Source: Brevundimonas sp. SH203
GTDB lineage: Bacteria > Pseudomonadota > Alphaproteobacteria > Caulobacterales > Caulobacteraceae
Assembly (NCBI RefSeq): GCF_002157625.1
Contig: NZ_BDMM01000004.1
Coordinates: 248,001-312,000, forward strand
Direction of reading: 5' to 3'
Length of the DNA stretch: 64,000 nt
Notes under the pieces: model-generated
Database searches by the model: none
What the model was told of the DNA's origin: nothing
Seen by the model: only the letters and a program-made list of their open reading frames with translations
Shown: one piece after another, positions 10,204 through 19,559 of the stretch
Layout of the letters: each line of letters starts with the position of its first letter
Numbering within the stretch: position 1 is the first letter of the stretch
Program-made: the position numbers and the translations under genes

Positions 10204-10231
10204 ACGGCGCCGGGTTTCGACCCGGCGCCGT
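10204..10231. terminator. Bidirectional intrinsic terminator
   Basis: A perfect 12-bp stem (10204-10215 with 10220-10231) closes a stable TTCG tetraloop. It sits between the end of the lipoprotein unit (stop at 10181) and the end of the convergent TauE gene (stop at 10240), so it can serve both. Confidence 0.8.
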
Positions 10232-10239
10232 TCTGCGTT

Positions 10240-11016
10240 TCAGATCAGCTTGAACAGCCGCAGGGCCTGATAGCCCGCCGACAGCAGCACCACCGCGCCG
10301 ACGCCGTAGGTCAGGACGCGACGTGGCGCGATGCGGGCGATGACGCCGGCGAGCGGCGCCGCGATCAGGCCGCCGACGACCAGACCCAGGACGGCCATGG
10401 CGTGGCTGGAGATGGCCTCGGCCTCCTGCCAGTGGCCGGTCAGCAGGGCGGCCAGGAAGGTGGCGGAAATGGCCGAGGTGACGAAGAACTCGGCCGTATT
10501 GGTCGTGCCGATCGAGACGCGGGGGTCCTGGCCCGAGCCGACCAGGGTGGTTGTGACCGTGGGGCCCCAACCGCCGCCGCCGACCGCGTCGAAGAAGCCG
10601 CCGACCAGGCCCAGCGGCCCGGCGAACTTGCGCGGAAACAGCCGCTCGCGCGTCTGGCGGGTGGCCCGCCAGATGATGACCAGGCCCATGACGGCCAGAT
10701 AGGCGGTGATCCACGGACGGATGGCGTCGCCGTCGATGCTGGTCAGCAAAAAGGCCCCGGCGCCGCCGCCGACGACCCCGCCCAGGGCCAGAGGGGCGAA
10801 CAGCTTCCAGTTCACGTTCTTGTTGACCGTATGCGACCCGGCCGAGGCGGCGGTGGTGAAGACCTCGGCCGCGTGAACGCTGGCCGAGGCGGTCGCGGGC
10901 GGCACGCCGAACGACAGCAGCACGGTCGAGGAGATCACCCCATAGGCCATGCCCAGGGCGCCATCGACGATCTGGGCCAGGAATCCGACGGCGAGGAAGA
11001 GGATGAAATCGTGCAT
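10240..11016 (-). CDS. TauE/SafE-family sulfite/anion exporter
   Basis: A 258-residue inner-membrane protein of the TauE/SafE family, which moves sulfite, sulfoacetate or related organosulfur anions. About seven to eight hydrophobic segments are visible, with the repeated family pattern around GGVVGGGAGAFLLT and LGLVGGFFDAVGGGGWGP, the latter a hallmark of the second half. An Rrf2-type regulator lies 32 bp upstream on the same strand and probably controls it, which suggests a sulfur or redox signal. The precise substrate is not readable. Confidence 0.85.
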   Translation of the reverse strand: MHDFILFLAVGFLAQIVDGALGMAYGVISSTVLLSFGVPPATASASVHAAEVFTTAASAGSHTVNKNVNWKLFAPLALGGVVGGGAGAFLLTSIDGDAIRPWITAYLAVMGLVIIWRATRQTRERLFPRKFAGPLGLVGGFFDAVGGGGWGPTVTTTLVGSGQDPRVSIGTTNTAEFFVTSAISATFLAALLTGHWQEAEAISSHAMAVLGLVVGGLIAAPLAGVIARIAPRRVLTYGVGAVVLLSAGYQALRLFKLI

Positions 11017-11048
11017 GAAGGCCCCAAAAGACGCGCGGACGGTGCGGT

Positions 11049-11489
11049 CTATTTCCCTAGTGGGTCAATAGGAGAAGAATTGGCGGCGGCTTGCAGCAGG
11101 GTTCGCGCCTCGAACACCGCCGCCAGGGCGTCGCGGCCGTCGCGCAGCACGGGCTGGAGCGGGCAGGTCTCGACGTCGGGACAGGTCTCGCAAGGCCCGT
11201 GGGCGGTGCGCGAAGCGCAGGGCGCCAGGGCCAGCGGCCCCTCCAGCGCCCGGATCACGTCGGCGAAACTGATGGCCTCGGCCGGCGCCGCCAGGGCGTA
11301 GCCGCCGGATCGCCCGCGCCGGGACGACAGCAGGTTCCGACGCCGCAGGTCCAGAAGAATGGCCTCCAGAAACTTGCGCGGGGCGGCCGCAGCCTCGGCG
11401 ATCTCGGCGATGGTCGCCGGGCCGCCGCCCGGCAGACGCGCCAGATGGATCATGGCGCGCAGGGCATAGCGGGAGCGGTTCGACAGCAT
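11049..11489 (-). CDS. Rrf2-family transcriptional regulator
   Basis: A 146-residue winged-HTH regulator. MLSNRSRYALRAMIHLA is the typical Rrf2 start, IAEIAEAAAAPRKFLEAIL is the recognition region and GRSGGYALA the wing. Downstream lie four cysteines (CASRTAHGPCETCPDVETC), matching the Fe-S or thiol-sensing segment of IscR/NsrR/CymR-like members. It precedes the TauE gene by 32 bp on the same strand. A redox- or sulfur-responsive control of the exporter is the likely role; the ligand is not determined. Confidence 0.88.
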   Translation of the reverse strand: MLSNRSRYALRAMIHLARLPGGGPATIAEIAEAAAAPRKFLEAILLDLRRRNLLSSRRGRSGGYALAAPAEAISFADVIRALEGPLALAPCASRTAHGPCETCPDVETCPLQPVLRDGRDALAAVFEARTLLQAAANSSPIDPLGK

Positions 11490-11537
11490 GGCCTGTGATC
11501 GCGCGCCGCCGCGACGGGCGCAAGTCGCCGGCGGACC

Positions 11538-12170
11538 TCACCCCGGCTGATCCAGACGCGCCACGGCCTCCAGAATCTGGGCGGCGTTGTAGGGTTTCAG
11601 CACCAGGGCCTCGGCCAGATCCGCATGGCGGGCCGCCGCGCCGACGTCGCCGGAGATGAAGATGACCCGCACGTCCCAGCGCGCCGACAGAACCTCGGCC
11701 AGCTGAACCCCGGTCATCTCGCCCGACAGATTGATGTCCAGAAGGGCGGCGTCGATGGCGTGAAGGGCGGCTGCGGCCTCGGCGGCGGCGGCGCTGTGGA
11801 AGGGGCCGACCACGCTGTGTCCGGCCTCGGTCAGCAGTTCGGTCAGGCTGGCGGCCGCGTCGGCGTCGTCCTCGACCACCAGAAGCGTCAGGGCCTGGGC
11901 GTTCGTGGGCGGCGCGGCGTCCGGCGCGACGTCCGGCGCCTGTCGCGTCACCACCGCCCGCAGGTCGCGCCAGACCTCGGCCGACGGGCGGTCGGTGTCC
12001 AGATCATAGATGGCGGCCATGGCCTTCAGCTCGCGCGCGTCCTCGGGCGACAGGTCGCCGTCGGTCTGGGCGATGCGGGCGTCATAGAGCCGGCACAGCC
12101 GTTCCACGCTGTCGGCGACGGGATCGGTGCGGGCGTGATCGGGTTCGGTGACGGGCGGGCGGTCGAACAT
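11538..12170 (-). CDS. Response regulator with C-terminal receiver domain
   Basis: A 210-residue cytoplasmic protein. The receiver domain is at the C-terminus (about residues 93-208): acidic VVEDD, phospho-acceptor Asp in ALLDINLSG, and the Lys in LVLKPY. There is no DNA-binding output domain after it. The N-terminal 90 residues are Asp/Ala-rich and unrecognised. This is the layout of single-domain regulators that signal through partners. It stands alone, with no kinase adjacent, and is divergent from prfA across a 211-bp gap. Cognate kinase and output are unknown. Confidence 0.8.
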   Translation of the reverse strand: MFDRPPVTEPDHARTDPVADSVERLCRLYDARIAQTDGDLSPEDARELKAMAAIYDLDTDRPSAEVWRDLRAVVTRQAPDVAPDAAPPTNAQALTLLVVEDDADAAASLTELLTEAGHSVVGPFHSAAAAEAAAALHAIDAALLDINLSGEMTGVQLAEVLSARWDVRVIFISGDVGAAARHADLAEALVLKPYNAAQILEAVARLDQPG

Positions 12171-12381
12171 AGGAGCCTCCTTACAGCCTGGTCTTGCGAC
12201 CAGCTAAACGCCCGAAATCGCCTTCGACACCCCGTCTGACGCCATCGTGACCGCAAGGTGATCGGCGATCACGAACGTCTCATCGCGGCGCGGCGGGCGG
12301 CTACGGCGGCTTGCAATCGACACGACCGCCCCCGCCGGGTAAGGACAGGCCCCCTGTCGCCCGCTTCCAGGATACTGTCTT
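12171..12381. other. Divergent promoter region between response regulator and prfA
   Basis: No gene is seen here. It contains the GGAGG ribosome site of the response regulator just before its start and a short hairpin CTGGTC-TTGC-GACCAG at about 12187-12202. Promoters for both flanking genes must lie here, but I could not fix them. Confidence 0.4.
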
Positions 12382-13449
12382 TTGCGTCTGCCCCAGGCCC
12401 GTCTCGATCAGGTGCTCGACCGTTTCCACGAGGTCGAGGCCCGCATGGGCGCCGCGACCGACGGGGCCGAGATCGTGCGCCTGTCCAAGGAGCACGCCGA
12501 GTTGAAGCCGGTGGCCGACGCGGTTCAGGGCCTGGCCCGCGCCCGCGCCGAAATGGCCGATCTGGAGGCCATGACCGCCGATCCCGAAATGGCGGCGATG
12601 GCGCAGGACGAGCTGCAGGTTCTGGGCGACGCCCTGCCGGGGCTGGAGCGGGAGGTCGCCCTGCTGCTGGCGCCGCGCGACGCCGACGAAAACGCCTCGG
12701 CCGTGCTGGAGGTGCGGGCGGGCACCGGCGGGGACGAGGCGGCCCTGTTCGCCGGCGACCTGTTTCGGATGTATTCGCGCTACGCCTCCACGCGCGGCTG
12801 GCGGATCGAGCTGGATTCGGCGACCGAGGGCGATGCGGGCGGCTATAAGGAAATCATCGCCACCGTCACCGGCGAGGGCGTGTTCGGCCGGCTGAAGTTC
12901 GAAAGCGGCGTCCACCGGGTGCAGCGCGTGCCGACGACCGAGGCGGGCGGGCGCATCCATACCTCGGCCGCGACGGTCGCCGTCCTGCCCGAGGTCGAGG
13001 ACGTCGAGATCGAGATTCTGGACAAGGACATCCGCATCGACACCTTCCGCGCCTCCGGCTCGGGCGGGCAGCACGTCAACAAGACGGATTCGGCCGTGCG
13101 GATCACCCACCTGCCGACCGGGATCGTGGCGACCAGTTCGGAAAAGTCCCAGCACGTGAACCGCGACAAGGCGATGCGGAACCTGCGGGTGCGACTGTAC
13201 GACATGCAGCGTCAGGCCAAGGATCTGGCGCGCGCGGATTCACGCAAGTCCCAGGTGGGATCGGGCGACCGCTCCGAACGCATCCGCACCTACAACTTCC
13301 CGCAGGGCCGGGTCACGGACCACCGGATCGGCCTGACCCTGCACAGCCTGCCGCAGATTCTGGAAGGCGACATCGACCCGCTTCTGAACGCCCTGATCGC
13401 CGAGGATCAGGCGGCGCGGCTGGCCGATCTGGAAGCCGAGTTCGGCTGA
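12382..13449 (+). CDS. prfA: Peptide chain release factor 1
   Basis: Class I release factor reading UAA and UAG. The GGQ motif is in [16 protein letters not shown], the codon-recognition PxT motif region lies upstream near [12 protein letters not shown], and the C-terminal [17 protein letters not shown] motif is typical of RF1. Length of 355 residues is right. A TTG start at 12382 is used; it aligns with the usual family start ([11 protein letters not shown]), and no ATG occurs near. Usually prmC, which methylates the GGQ glutamine, follows prfA; here a convergent membrane-protein gene begins 4 bp away instead. Confidence 0.95.
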   Translation: MRLPQARLDQVLDRFHEVEARMGAATDGAEIVRLSKEHAELKPVADAVQGLARARAEMADLEAMTADPEMAAMAQDELQVLGDALPGLEREVALLLAPRDADENASAVLEVRAGTGGDEAALFAGDLFRMYSRYASTRGWRIELDSATEGDAGGYKEIIATVTGEGVFGRLKFESGVHRVQRVPTTEAGGRIHTSAATVAVLPEVEDVEIEILDKDIRIDTFRASGSGGQHVNKTDSAVRITHLPTGIVATSSEKSQHVNRDKAMRNLRVRLYDMQRQAKDLARADSRKSQVGSGDRSERIRTYNFPQGRVTDHRIGLTLHSLPQILEGDIDPLLNALIAEDQAARLADLEAEFG

Positions 13450-13453
13450 GGCG

Positions 13454-13843
13454 TCAGGCCAGCACGCCGGTCAGCGGCAGCAGCAGGACCAGGGCCGTGG
13501 CGGCGGTGTAGCCGGCGAAGGCGTGAACCGCCCGGCGGCGTCCGGCGGCGGGGGGATCGTTCAGGTTCGACCGATTGGCCCACAGCAGATAGGCCGCCTG
13601 GATCGCCCAGCCCGCCGAGAATGCGATGACCGCCCAGGCGCTGAGCGCCGCCAGCGCCAGACCCGAGGCCAGGACCAGAAGCCCGCCCAGCGCGATCACC
13701 CCGTCCGCCAACTGATCGTTGAAGGAGGTGGCGACCAGGTTCGACAGGGCCTGCTGGAGCCGCCAGTTGAGCCAGGCCTGATACAGGAGCATCAGCCCGC
13801 CCAAGACGTAAAACACCCCGATCGCGCGCGCTGCCCACTCCAT
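13454..13843 (-). CDS. Small membrane protein, unknown function
   Basis: A 129-residue protein with about four hydrophobic segments (RAIGVFYVLGGLMLLY, DGVIALGGLLVLASGLALAA, AVIAFSAGWAIQAAYLLWA and a last one before the stop). The start at 13843 gives MEWAARAIGV; the frame upstream is the shadow of intergenic and GST sequence. No domain is recognised. The gene is convergent with prfA with only 4 bp between stops and lies downstream of a glutathione S-transferase gene. Confidence 0.65.
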   Translation of the reverse strand: MEWAARAIGVFYVLGGLMLLYQAWLNWRLQQALSNLVATSFNDQLADGVIALGGLLVLASGLALAALSAWAVIAFSAGWAIQAAYLLWANRSNLNDPPAAGRRRAVHAFAGYTAATALVLLLPLTGVLA

Positions 13844-13946
13844 GGCGAGAATATGGCCACGAAATCGGGCGGTCCGAAATCCGGTAAATCGAGCGGAATC
13901 GACGATCGGCGCGAACCGACGCCGGAAAGACACAACCGTTGGTCTT

Positions 13947-14570
13947 TCAGCCCGCCCGCGCGGCCTCCCAGGCCAGGACGCGCTGGACGGCGGAGCGCCG
14001 GGACATGCGCTGGAAATGATCGGCGACCTTGGGGAAGCGGGCGATGTCCACGCCATCGCTGGCCAGCCAGCCCGAGAAGACGAATAGATAGGGATCGGCG
14101 ACCGAATAGGCGTCGCCCATCACCCATTCGCCGTCCAGCCCCGCCTCGATCAGGTCGAAGCCCGCGCCCATGTTCTCGCTGACCTTGGCGGCCATGCTGG
14201 CCTGGGCGGCGGGGTCGTCGCTCCAGCGGGCGGCGCGTCGGCCGTGAGCGTGGGCGACATGGATGGTCGTGGCCAGATAGAGGTTGAAGGCCTGCATCCG
14301 GGCGAAGTCGAACGGGTCGGTCGGCGCCAGCCGCGCCTGGGGCGCCAGGGCGGCGACATGGGCCAGGATCGCCGGTCCCTCGGTCAGGACGCCGCGATCC
14401 GTGACCAGGGCGGGCACCCGGCCCTTGGGATTGATCGCCAGGAAGTCGGGCCGGCGCTGATCGCCGCGGGCGAAGTCGACGTAGCGAGCCTGATAGTCCA
14501 ACCCCGCCTCTTCCAGCGCGATATGGCTGGCGCGGCTGCAGGAGCCGGGGGCGGTGTGCAGCATCAGCAT
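13947..14570 (-). CDS. Glutathione S-transferase family protein
   Basis: A 207-residue cytosolic GST. The N-terminal thioredoxin-fold domain (about 1-78) shows LHTAPGSCSRASHIAL, with a Ser/Cys in the active-site place as in beta-class bacterial enzymes, and NPKGRVPALV with the cis-Pro. An all-alpha C-terminal domain follows, with SVADPYLF as the usual N-capping box. The start could be 14570 or the in-frame ATG at 14564. It lies 21 bp beyond the sucB terminator on the same strand, so it is probably transcribed separately or by readthrough. Confidence 0.88.
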   Translation of the reverse strand: MLMLHTAPGSCSRASHIALEEAGLDYQARYVDFARGDQRRPDFLAINPKGRVPALVTDRGVLTEGPAILAHVAALAPQARLAPTDPFDFARMQAFNLYLATTIHVAHAHGRRAARWSDDPAAQASMAAKVSENMGAGFDLIEAGLDGEWVMGDAYSVADPYLFVFSGWLASDGVDIARFPKVADHFQRMSRRSAVQRVLAWEAARAG

Positions 14571-14591
14571 CGGCGGGCCCTTTGCGCGAAC

Positions 14592-14622
14592 GAAAAAGGG
14601 GCGGCCCAATCGGCCGCCCCTT
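14592..14622 (-). terminator. Intrinsic terminator of the suc operon
   Basis: An 11-bp perfect GC-rich stem (14596-14606 with 14612-14622) and 5-base loop, followed on the minus strand by a run of five T. It lies seven bases after the sucB stop codon. Confidence 0.85.
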
Positions 14623-14628
14623 CGTGAC

Positions 14629-16137
14629 TTACAGGTCCAGCAGGGCCCGTTGCGGGTCTTCCAGCAGTTCCTTGATGCGAACCAGGAAGGTGACCGCCTC
14701 CTTGCCGTCCACGATGCGGTGATCGTAGCTGAGGGCCAGATACATCATCGGGCGGATCTTGACCTCGCCGTTGATGGCCATCGGGCGCTGGACGATGTTG
14801 TGCATCCCCAGGATGCCCGACTGCGGCGCGTTCAGGATCGGCGTCGACATCAGCGAACCATAGGTGCCGCCGTTGGTGATGGTGAAGGTGCCGCCCTGCA
14901 TCTGATCCATGGTCAGGGCGCCGTCACGGGCGGCCTTGCCCAAGGCGCCGATGCCCTTTTCGATGCCCGCGAGCGACAGGGTGTCGGCGTCGCGCAGGAC
15001 CGGAACCACCAGCCCCTTGTCGGTGCCGACGGCGACGCCGATGTCGTAGTGGTTCTTGTAGATGATGTCCGTGCCGTCGATCTCGGCGTTGACGGCCGGG
15101 ATTTCGTGCAGGGCCGCGACCACCGCCTTGGTGAAGAAGGACATGAAGCCCAGCTTCACGCCGTGGCGCTTCTCGAACACGTCCTTGTACTGGGCGCGCA
15201 GGGCCATGACGTTGGTCATGTCCACCTCGTTGAAGGTGGTCAGCTGGGCGGCCGTGTTTTGCGATTCCTTCAGACGACGGGCGATGGTCTGACGCAGGCG
15301 CGTCATCTTGACCCGCTCCTCGCGCGGCTGGTCGGCGCGCGGGGCGGCCTGGGCGGCGGCGGGAGCCGCAGCCGGAGCGGAAGCCTGGCCGATGGCGGCG
15401 ATGGCGTCGCCCTTGGTGATGTTGCCCTTGGGGCCCGTGGCGGCGATGGCCTTGGGGTCCAGATTGTTTTCGGCGACCACGCGCTGGACGGCGGGCGACA
15501 GGGCGTCGGTCTTGCCGACCTGGGCCGAGCCGGTGTTGGCCGGGGCGGCGGCAGGGGCCGGAGCCGCAGCGGCGGCCGGGGCGGCGGCGCCCGAACCCGA
15601 CACCGAACCGATCTTCTGGCCCGGAGTGACGGTCGCGCCTTCGTCGGCGGCGATGGTCAGGACGCCGTCGGCAGGGGCGGAAACCTCGACGGCGACCTTG
15701 TCCGTCTCGATCTCGACCAGCAGTTCGTCCTTCTTGACCGCTTCGCCGCTCTTCTTGAGCCATTTGCCCATCGAACCCTCGGCGACGCTTTCGCCCATCA
15801 CCGGCACGGTGATGTCGACGGCGGCGGCTTCAGCCGTTTTGGCGGCGGGGGCCGACTTGGCCTCGCCCTTGGCGGCCTTGGCAGGCGCAGCGGCGGCCGC
15901 GCCGCCTTCGGTCACGGCGCCCAGGACCGTGCCGGGGACGACGGTGTCACCCTCGGCGGCGTTGATGGCGCCCAGGACGCCGTCGGCCGGGGCCACGACT
16001 TCCAGCGAGACCTTGTCGGTCTCCAGCTCGACCAGCAGTTCGTCCTTCTTGACCGCATCGCCGACCTTCTTGGTCCATTTGGCGATGGTGGCTTCGGTGA
16101 CGGATTCACCGAGGGCGGGGGTCAGGATGTCGGCCAT
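14629..16137 (-). CDS. sucB: Dihydrolipoyllysine-residue succinyltransferase (E2 of 2-oxoglutarate dehydrogenase), two lipoyl domains
   Basis: Core E2 subunit of the 2-oxoglutarate dehydrogenase complex, moving the succinyl group from lipoyl-lysine to CoA. Two lipoyl domains are present: Lys42 in [11 protein letters not shown] and Lys147 in [11 protein letters not shown], separated by an Ala/Lys-rich linker. A second Ala/Pro linker, the E1/E3-binding domain (about 210-250, [14 protein letters not shown]) and the catalytic domain with [12 protein letters not shown] near the end follow. At 502 residues it is about 100 longer than the common single-lipoyl SucB (about 400). It lies 42 bp after sucA and ends at a strong terminator. 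Confidence 0.95.
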   Translation of the reverse strand: MADILTPALGESVTEATIAKWTKKVGDAVKKDELLVELETDKVSLEVVAPADGVLGAINAAEGDTVVPGTVLGAVTEGGAAAAAPAKAAKGEAKSAPAAKTAEAAAVDITVPVMGESVAEGSMGKWLKKSGEAVKKDELLVEIETDKVAVEVSAPADGVLTIAADEGATVTPGQKIGSVSGSGAAAPAAAAAPAPAAAPANTGSAQVGKTDALSPAVQRVVAENNLDPKAIAATGPKGNITKGDAIAAIGQASAPAAAPAAAQAAPRADQPREERVKMTRLRQTIARRLKESQNTAAQLTTFNEVDMTNVMALRAQYKDVFEKRHGVKLGFMSFFTKAVVAALHEIPAVNAEIDGTDIIYKNHYDIGVAVGTDKGLVVPVLRDADTLSLAGIEKGIGALGKAARDGALTMDQMQGGTFTITNGGTYGSLMSTPILNAPQSGILGMHNIVQRPMAINGEVKIRPMMYLALSYDHRIVDGKEAVTFLVRIKELLEDPQRALLDL

Positions 16138-16179
16138 GTCAGGTCCAGCTCGTCTCTAGTTCGGTCTTTTGTACGTGTA

Positions 16180-19100
16180 TCAGGCGAAGGCTTCGGTGGT
16201 GAAGGCGTCCAGTTCCTTCAGGTGTCGGCTCATCAGACCGGCGGCGGTCGAGGCCGAGCCGGGACGACCGACGTAGCGGGCGCGCTTGGCCTTGACGTCC
16301 AGCTTGTCCAGCGTCAGCTCCAGCCACGGATCGACGAAGGTCCAGCCGCCCATGTTCTTGGGCTCCTCCTGGCACCAGACCAGTTCGGCGTTGGGGAAGC
16401 GGGCCAGCTCCTTGCGCAGCGACTGCATCGGCCACGGATAGAACTGCTCCAGACGCAGGATATAGACGTCGTCCACGGCCTGGCCGTCCTTGGCCTTCTT
16501 CTCGCGCGCGTCCAGCAGGTCGTAATAAACCTTGCCCGAACACAGGATGACGCGGCGAATGTCCTTGTCCGCCTTGATCGTGACGCCGGCGATGTCGGGG
16601 CGCGTCTGGGCGTCGTCGTGCAGGACGCGGTGGAAGGCCGAACCCTCCGCCAGGTCCGCCATGGACGAGACCGCCTTCTTGTGACGCAGCAGCGACTTGG
16701 GCGTCATCAGGATCAGCGGCTTCCTGAACGGGCGGTGCAGCTGGCGGCGCAGGATGTGGAAATAGTTGGCCGGGGTGGTGCAGTTGGCGACCTGCATATT
16801 GTCCTCGGCGCAGGCCTGCAGGAACCGCTCCAGACGGGCGGAGGAGTGTTCCGGTCCCTGACCTTCGTAGCCATGCGGCAGCAGCATGGTCAGGCCGCTC
16901 ATCCGCAGCCACTTGCGTTCGCCGGACGAGATGAACTGGTCGATCACCACCTGGGCGCCGTTCACGAAGTCGCCGAACTGGGCTTCCCACATGACCAGCG
17001 TATTGGGGTCGGCCAGCGAGTAGCCGTATTCGAAGCCCAGCACCGCCTCTTCCGACAGGGCCGAGTCGATGACCTCGAAATTGGCCTGGCCTTCGCGCAG
17101 GTTGTTCAGAGGGATGTAACGCTCTTCGGTCGTCTGATCGATGATGCCCGAGTGGCGCTGCGAGAAGGTGCCGCGCACCGAATCCTGACCCGACAGACGG
17201 ATCGGGAAGCCTTCGTCCACCAGCGAGGCGAAGGCCAGGCTCTCGGCCGTGGCCCAGTCCAGCCCCTGGCCCGAGACGATGGCCTCGCGCCGGGCGTCGA
17301 TGACGCGCTTCAGCGTCTTGTGCATGTCGACGCTGTTAGGAATGGTGGTCAGGCGGTGGCCCAGATCGGTCAGCTTGGCCAGAGGAACGGCGGTGTCGCC
17401 GCGCAGCTCGTCCTTGGGCGCCTGGAAGCCCTGCCACTGGCCGTCCAGCCAGTCGGCCTTCTCGGCGGACCAGGTCTTGCCGGCCTCGAACTGCTCGTCG
17501 AGGAATTTCTCGAACCGCTCGACCTCGGCGTCCACCTGCTCCTGGGTGATCACGCCTTCGGCGACCAGACGCTGCGAATACAGTTCGCGCGTCGACGGCT
17601 GGGCGCGGATCTTCGAATACATCAGCGGCTGGGTGAAGGTGGGGTCGTCGCCTTCGTTGTGGCCGAACCGGCGGTAGCAGAACATGTCCACCACCACGTC
17701 CTTGTGGAACTTCTGGCGGTATTCGGTGGCCACCTTGGAGGCGAAGACGACCGCCTCGGGATCGTCGCCGTTGACGTGGAAGATCGGCGCCTGGACCATC
17801 AGCGCCACGTCCGACGGATAGGGCGACGAGCGCGAGTTGCGCGGGCTGGTGGTGAAGCCGATCTGGTTGTTGATGACGAAATGCAGGGTGCCGCCGGTGC
17901 GGTAGCCCTTCAGCCCCATCAGGGCGAAACATTCGGCCACCACGCCCTGGCCGGCGAAGGCGGCGTCGCCGTGGATCAGCAGCGGCACGACCTTGGAACG
18001 GTCCAGCGCCCACTGGCCTTCCGGCACGCCCTCGTTGGCCTCGCGGATGTCGAACGCCTGTTTGGCGCGCGCCTTGCCCAGAACGACCGGATTGACGATT
18101 TCGAGGTGGGACGGGTTGGCGGTCAGCGACAGGTGGACGTGGTTGCCGTCGAACTCGCGGTTCGACGAGGCGCCCATGTGGTATTTGACGTCGCCCGAAC
18201 CCTCGATGTCGCTGGGCACGGCCGAGCCGCCCTGGAACTCGTGGAAGATGACCTTGTAGGGCTTGCCCATCACGGCGGCGAGCACGTTCAGACGGCCGCG
18301 GTGGGCCATGCCCAGAACGACCTCGTCGACGCCCAGCGATCCGCCGCGCTTGATGACCTGCTCCAGCGCCGGGACCATGGCTTCGCCGCCGTCCAGACCG
18401 AACCGCTTGGTGCCAGGGAATCGCTTGTGCAGGAAGCGTTCGAAGCCTTCGGCCTCGACCAGCTTGGACAGGATGGCCAGCTTGCCTTCCTTGGAGAAGG
18501 CGTTCTGCTCGAACTTGTCGGCGCCCTCGAACCGCTGCTGCAGCCAGGATTTCTCTTCCGGCTCGGCGATGTGCATGAACTGGATGCCGACCGTGCCGCA
18601 ATAGGTGCGCTTCAGGATCTCCAGCACTTCGCGGATGGTGCCGGTCTGAAGGCCCAGAACGCCGTCCAGGAAGATCGGCCGGTCCAGGTCGGCGCCGCTG
18701 AAGCCATAGAATTCGGGCGTCAGTTCCGGGTTTTCGACCGGCTGTTCGATGCCCAGCGGGTCCAGCTTGGCCTGCAGGTGGCCGCGCACGCGATAGCTGC
18801 GGATCAGCATCAGGGCGCGGATCGAATCGTGGGCGGCGGCGCGGATGGCGTCGGCCGAGACCTCGGCGGGCGCGGCGGCCTTGTCGGCGGCGGGCGCGGG
18901 CGCGCCGGGCTTCTTGGGATCGGGCTTGAGCGCCGGCCAACGGCCGTCGAAGACGGCGGTCGCCTCGCTGGGCTCCGTCGCCGTATCACGACCCCAGGCG
19001 CCGGCCTCGGCCGAGGCCTTCACGCTGGCGGCGTTGTCGCGAAGCTGGTCGAAGAAGGCCTTCCACTCCGCCGAGACCGAGCCGGGATCATTGGCCCATT

Positions 19101-19194
19101 TCTCGTGAAGCTCCTCGATATAGGCCGCATTGGACCCGTAGAGGAAAGAGGTCTCGGCAAAGACCTGGTTCAGCCGACCGGCATCGTCCGCCAT
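16180..19194 (-). CDS. sucA: 2-oxoglutarate dehydrogenase E1 component
   Basis: Thiamine-diphosphate decarboxylase of the 2-oxoglutarate dehydrogenase complex in the TCA cycle. Length is 1,004 residues, normal for homodimeric E1o. Landmarks are the N-terminal SFLYGSNAAYIEELHEKW (E2-binding tail), the MAHRGRLNVL region, the HGDAAFAGQGVVAE cofactor-site motif, the FCYRRFGHNEGDDP motif and MLLPHGYEGQGPEHSSAR. The start at 19194 gives MADDAGRLNQ; the frame runs on upstream but without family resemblance. sucB follows after 42 bp. A repeat-rich 365-bp gap separates it from sucD. Confidence 0.96.
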   Translation of the reverse strand: MADDAGRLNQVFAETSFLYGSNAAYIEELHEKWANDPGSVSAEWKAFFDQLRDNAASVKASAEAGAWGRDTATEPSEATAVFDGRWPALKPDPKKPGAPAPAADKAAAPAEVSADAIRAAAHDSIRALMLIRSYRVRGHLQAKLDPLGIEQPVENPELTPEFYGFSGADLDRPIFLDGVLGLQTGTIREVLEILKRTYCGTVGIQFMHIAEPEEKSWLQQRFEGADKFEQNAFSKEGKLAILSKLVEAEGFERFLHKRFPGTKRFGLDGGEAMVPALEQVIKRGGSLGVDEVVLGMAHRGRLNVLAAVMGKPYKVIFHEFQGGSAVPSDIEGSGDVKYHMGASSNREFDGNHVHLSLTANPSHLEIVNPVVLGKARAKQAFDIREANEGVPEGQWALDRSKVVPLLIHGDAAFAGQGVVAECFALMGLKGYRTGGTLHFVINNQIGFTTSPRNSRSSPYPSDVALMVQAPIFHVNGDDPEAVVFASKVATEYRQKFHKDVVVDMFCYRRFGHNEGDDPTFTQPLMYSKIRAQPSTRELYSQRLVAEGVITQEQVDAEVERFEKFLDEQFEAGKTWSAEKADWLDGQWQGFQAPKDELRGDTAVPLAKLTDLGHRLTTIPNSVDMHKTLKRVIDARREAIVSGQGLDWATAESLAFASLVDEGFPIRLSGQDSVRGTFSQRHSGIIDQTTEERYIPLNNLREGQANFEVIDSALSEEAVLGFEYGYSLADPNTLVMWEAQFGDFVNGAQVVIDQFISSGERKWLRMSGLTMLLPHGYEGQGPEHSSARLERFLQACAEDNMQVANCTTPANYFHILRRQLHRPFRKPLILMTPKSLLRHKKAVSSMADLAEGSAFHRVLHDDAQTRPDIAGVTIKADKDIRRVILCSGKVYYDLLDAREKKAKDGQAVDDVYILRLEQFYPWPMQSLRKELARFPNAELVWCQEEPKNMGGWTFVDPWLELTLDKLDVKAKRARYVGRPGSASTAAGLMSRHLKELDAFTTEAFA

Positions 19195-19322
19195 CGTTTC
19201 GCAATCCCTGGACCCCGTCGGACACATCTCCGTGAGGGGCGCGCCCGTCATATAGGCGTCGTTTCCTGACGGGTCATGACCGAAACTGGGCAATTCGGCA
19301 GGAAATTGGTCGCAGGCCCCAG

Positions 19323-19353
19323 AAAAAACGCCCCCGGCCTGAGCCGAGGGCGT
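19323..19353 (-). terminator. Intrinsic terminator downstream of sucD
   Basis: A stem of 11 pairs with one mismatch (19328-19338 with 19343-19353), CTGA loop, followed on the minus strand by six T. It should end transcripts from sucD before sucA, so sucA may need its own promoter in 19195-19322. Confidence 0.7.
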
Positions 19354-19381
19354 CCATCCTTGAGCGAAACGGCATTTTCTT

Positions 19382-19542
19382 CTCCCTCCCCGCTCCGGGG
19401 AGGGTGGCCGAGCGAAGCGAGGACGGGTGGGGACGGCAAGGTGGCGCCCCACAATCTGTCTCGCCTTCATAGAAGTGCGTCCCTGCCGGGCCGCCCCCAC
19501 CCCGTCGCTCACGCGACGCCCCTCCCCGGAGCGGGGAGGGAG
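19382..19542. repeat. Large inverted intergenic repeat between sucD and sucA
   Basis: The 23-base arm at 19382-19404 recurs as its exact reverse complement at 19520-19542. Each arm is itself a hairpin (CCCTCCCC/GGGGAGGG). Between them, GGTGGGGAC-like and CCCCACCCCGTC-like words also mirror each other, so the unit is an imperfect palindrome of about 160 bases. The word resembles the REP-like intergenic palindromes dispersed in Caulobacterales and related genomes. Copies elsewhere cannot be tested here. The whole 365-bp gap otherwise holds only the terminator at 19323-19353. Confidence 0.7.
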
Positions 19543-19559
19543 AGGCTCGTGCGCGCTTC

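Noticed and set aside
14554..19269. A 1,571-codon plus-strand open frame
   Set aside because: It lies exactly antisense to sucB and sucA, is rich in low-complexity His/Gln/Gly and has no domain; it is a shadow of high-GC coding sequence.
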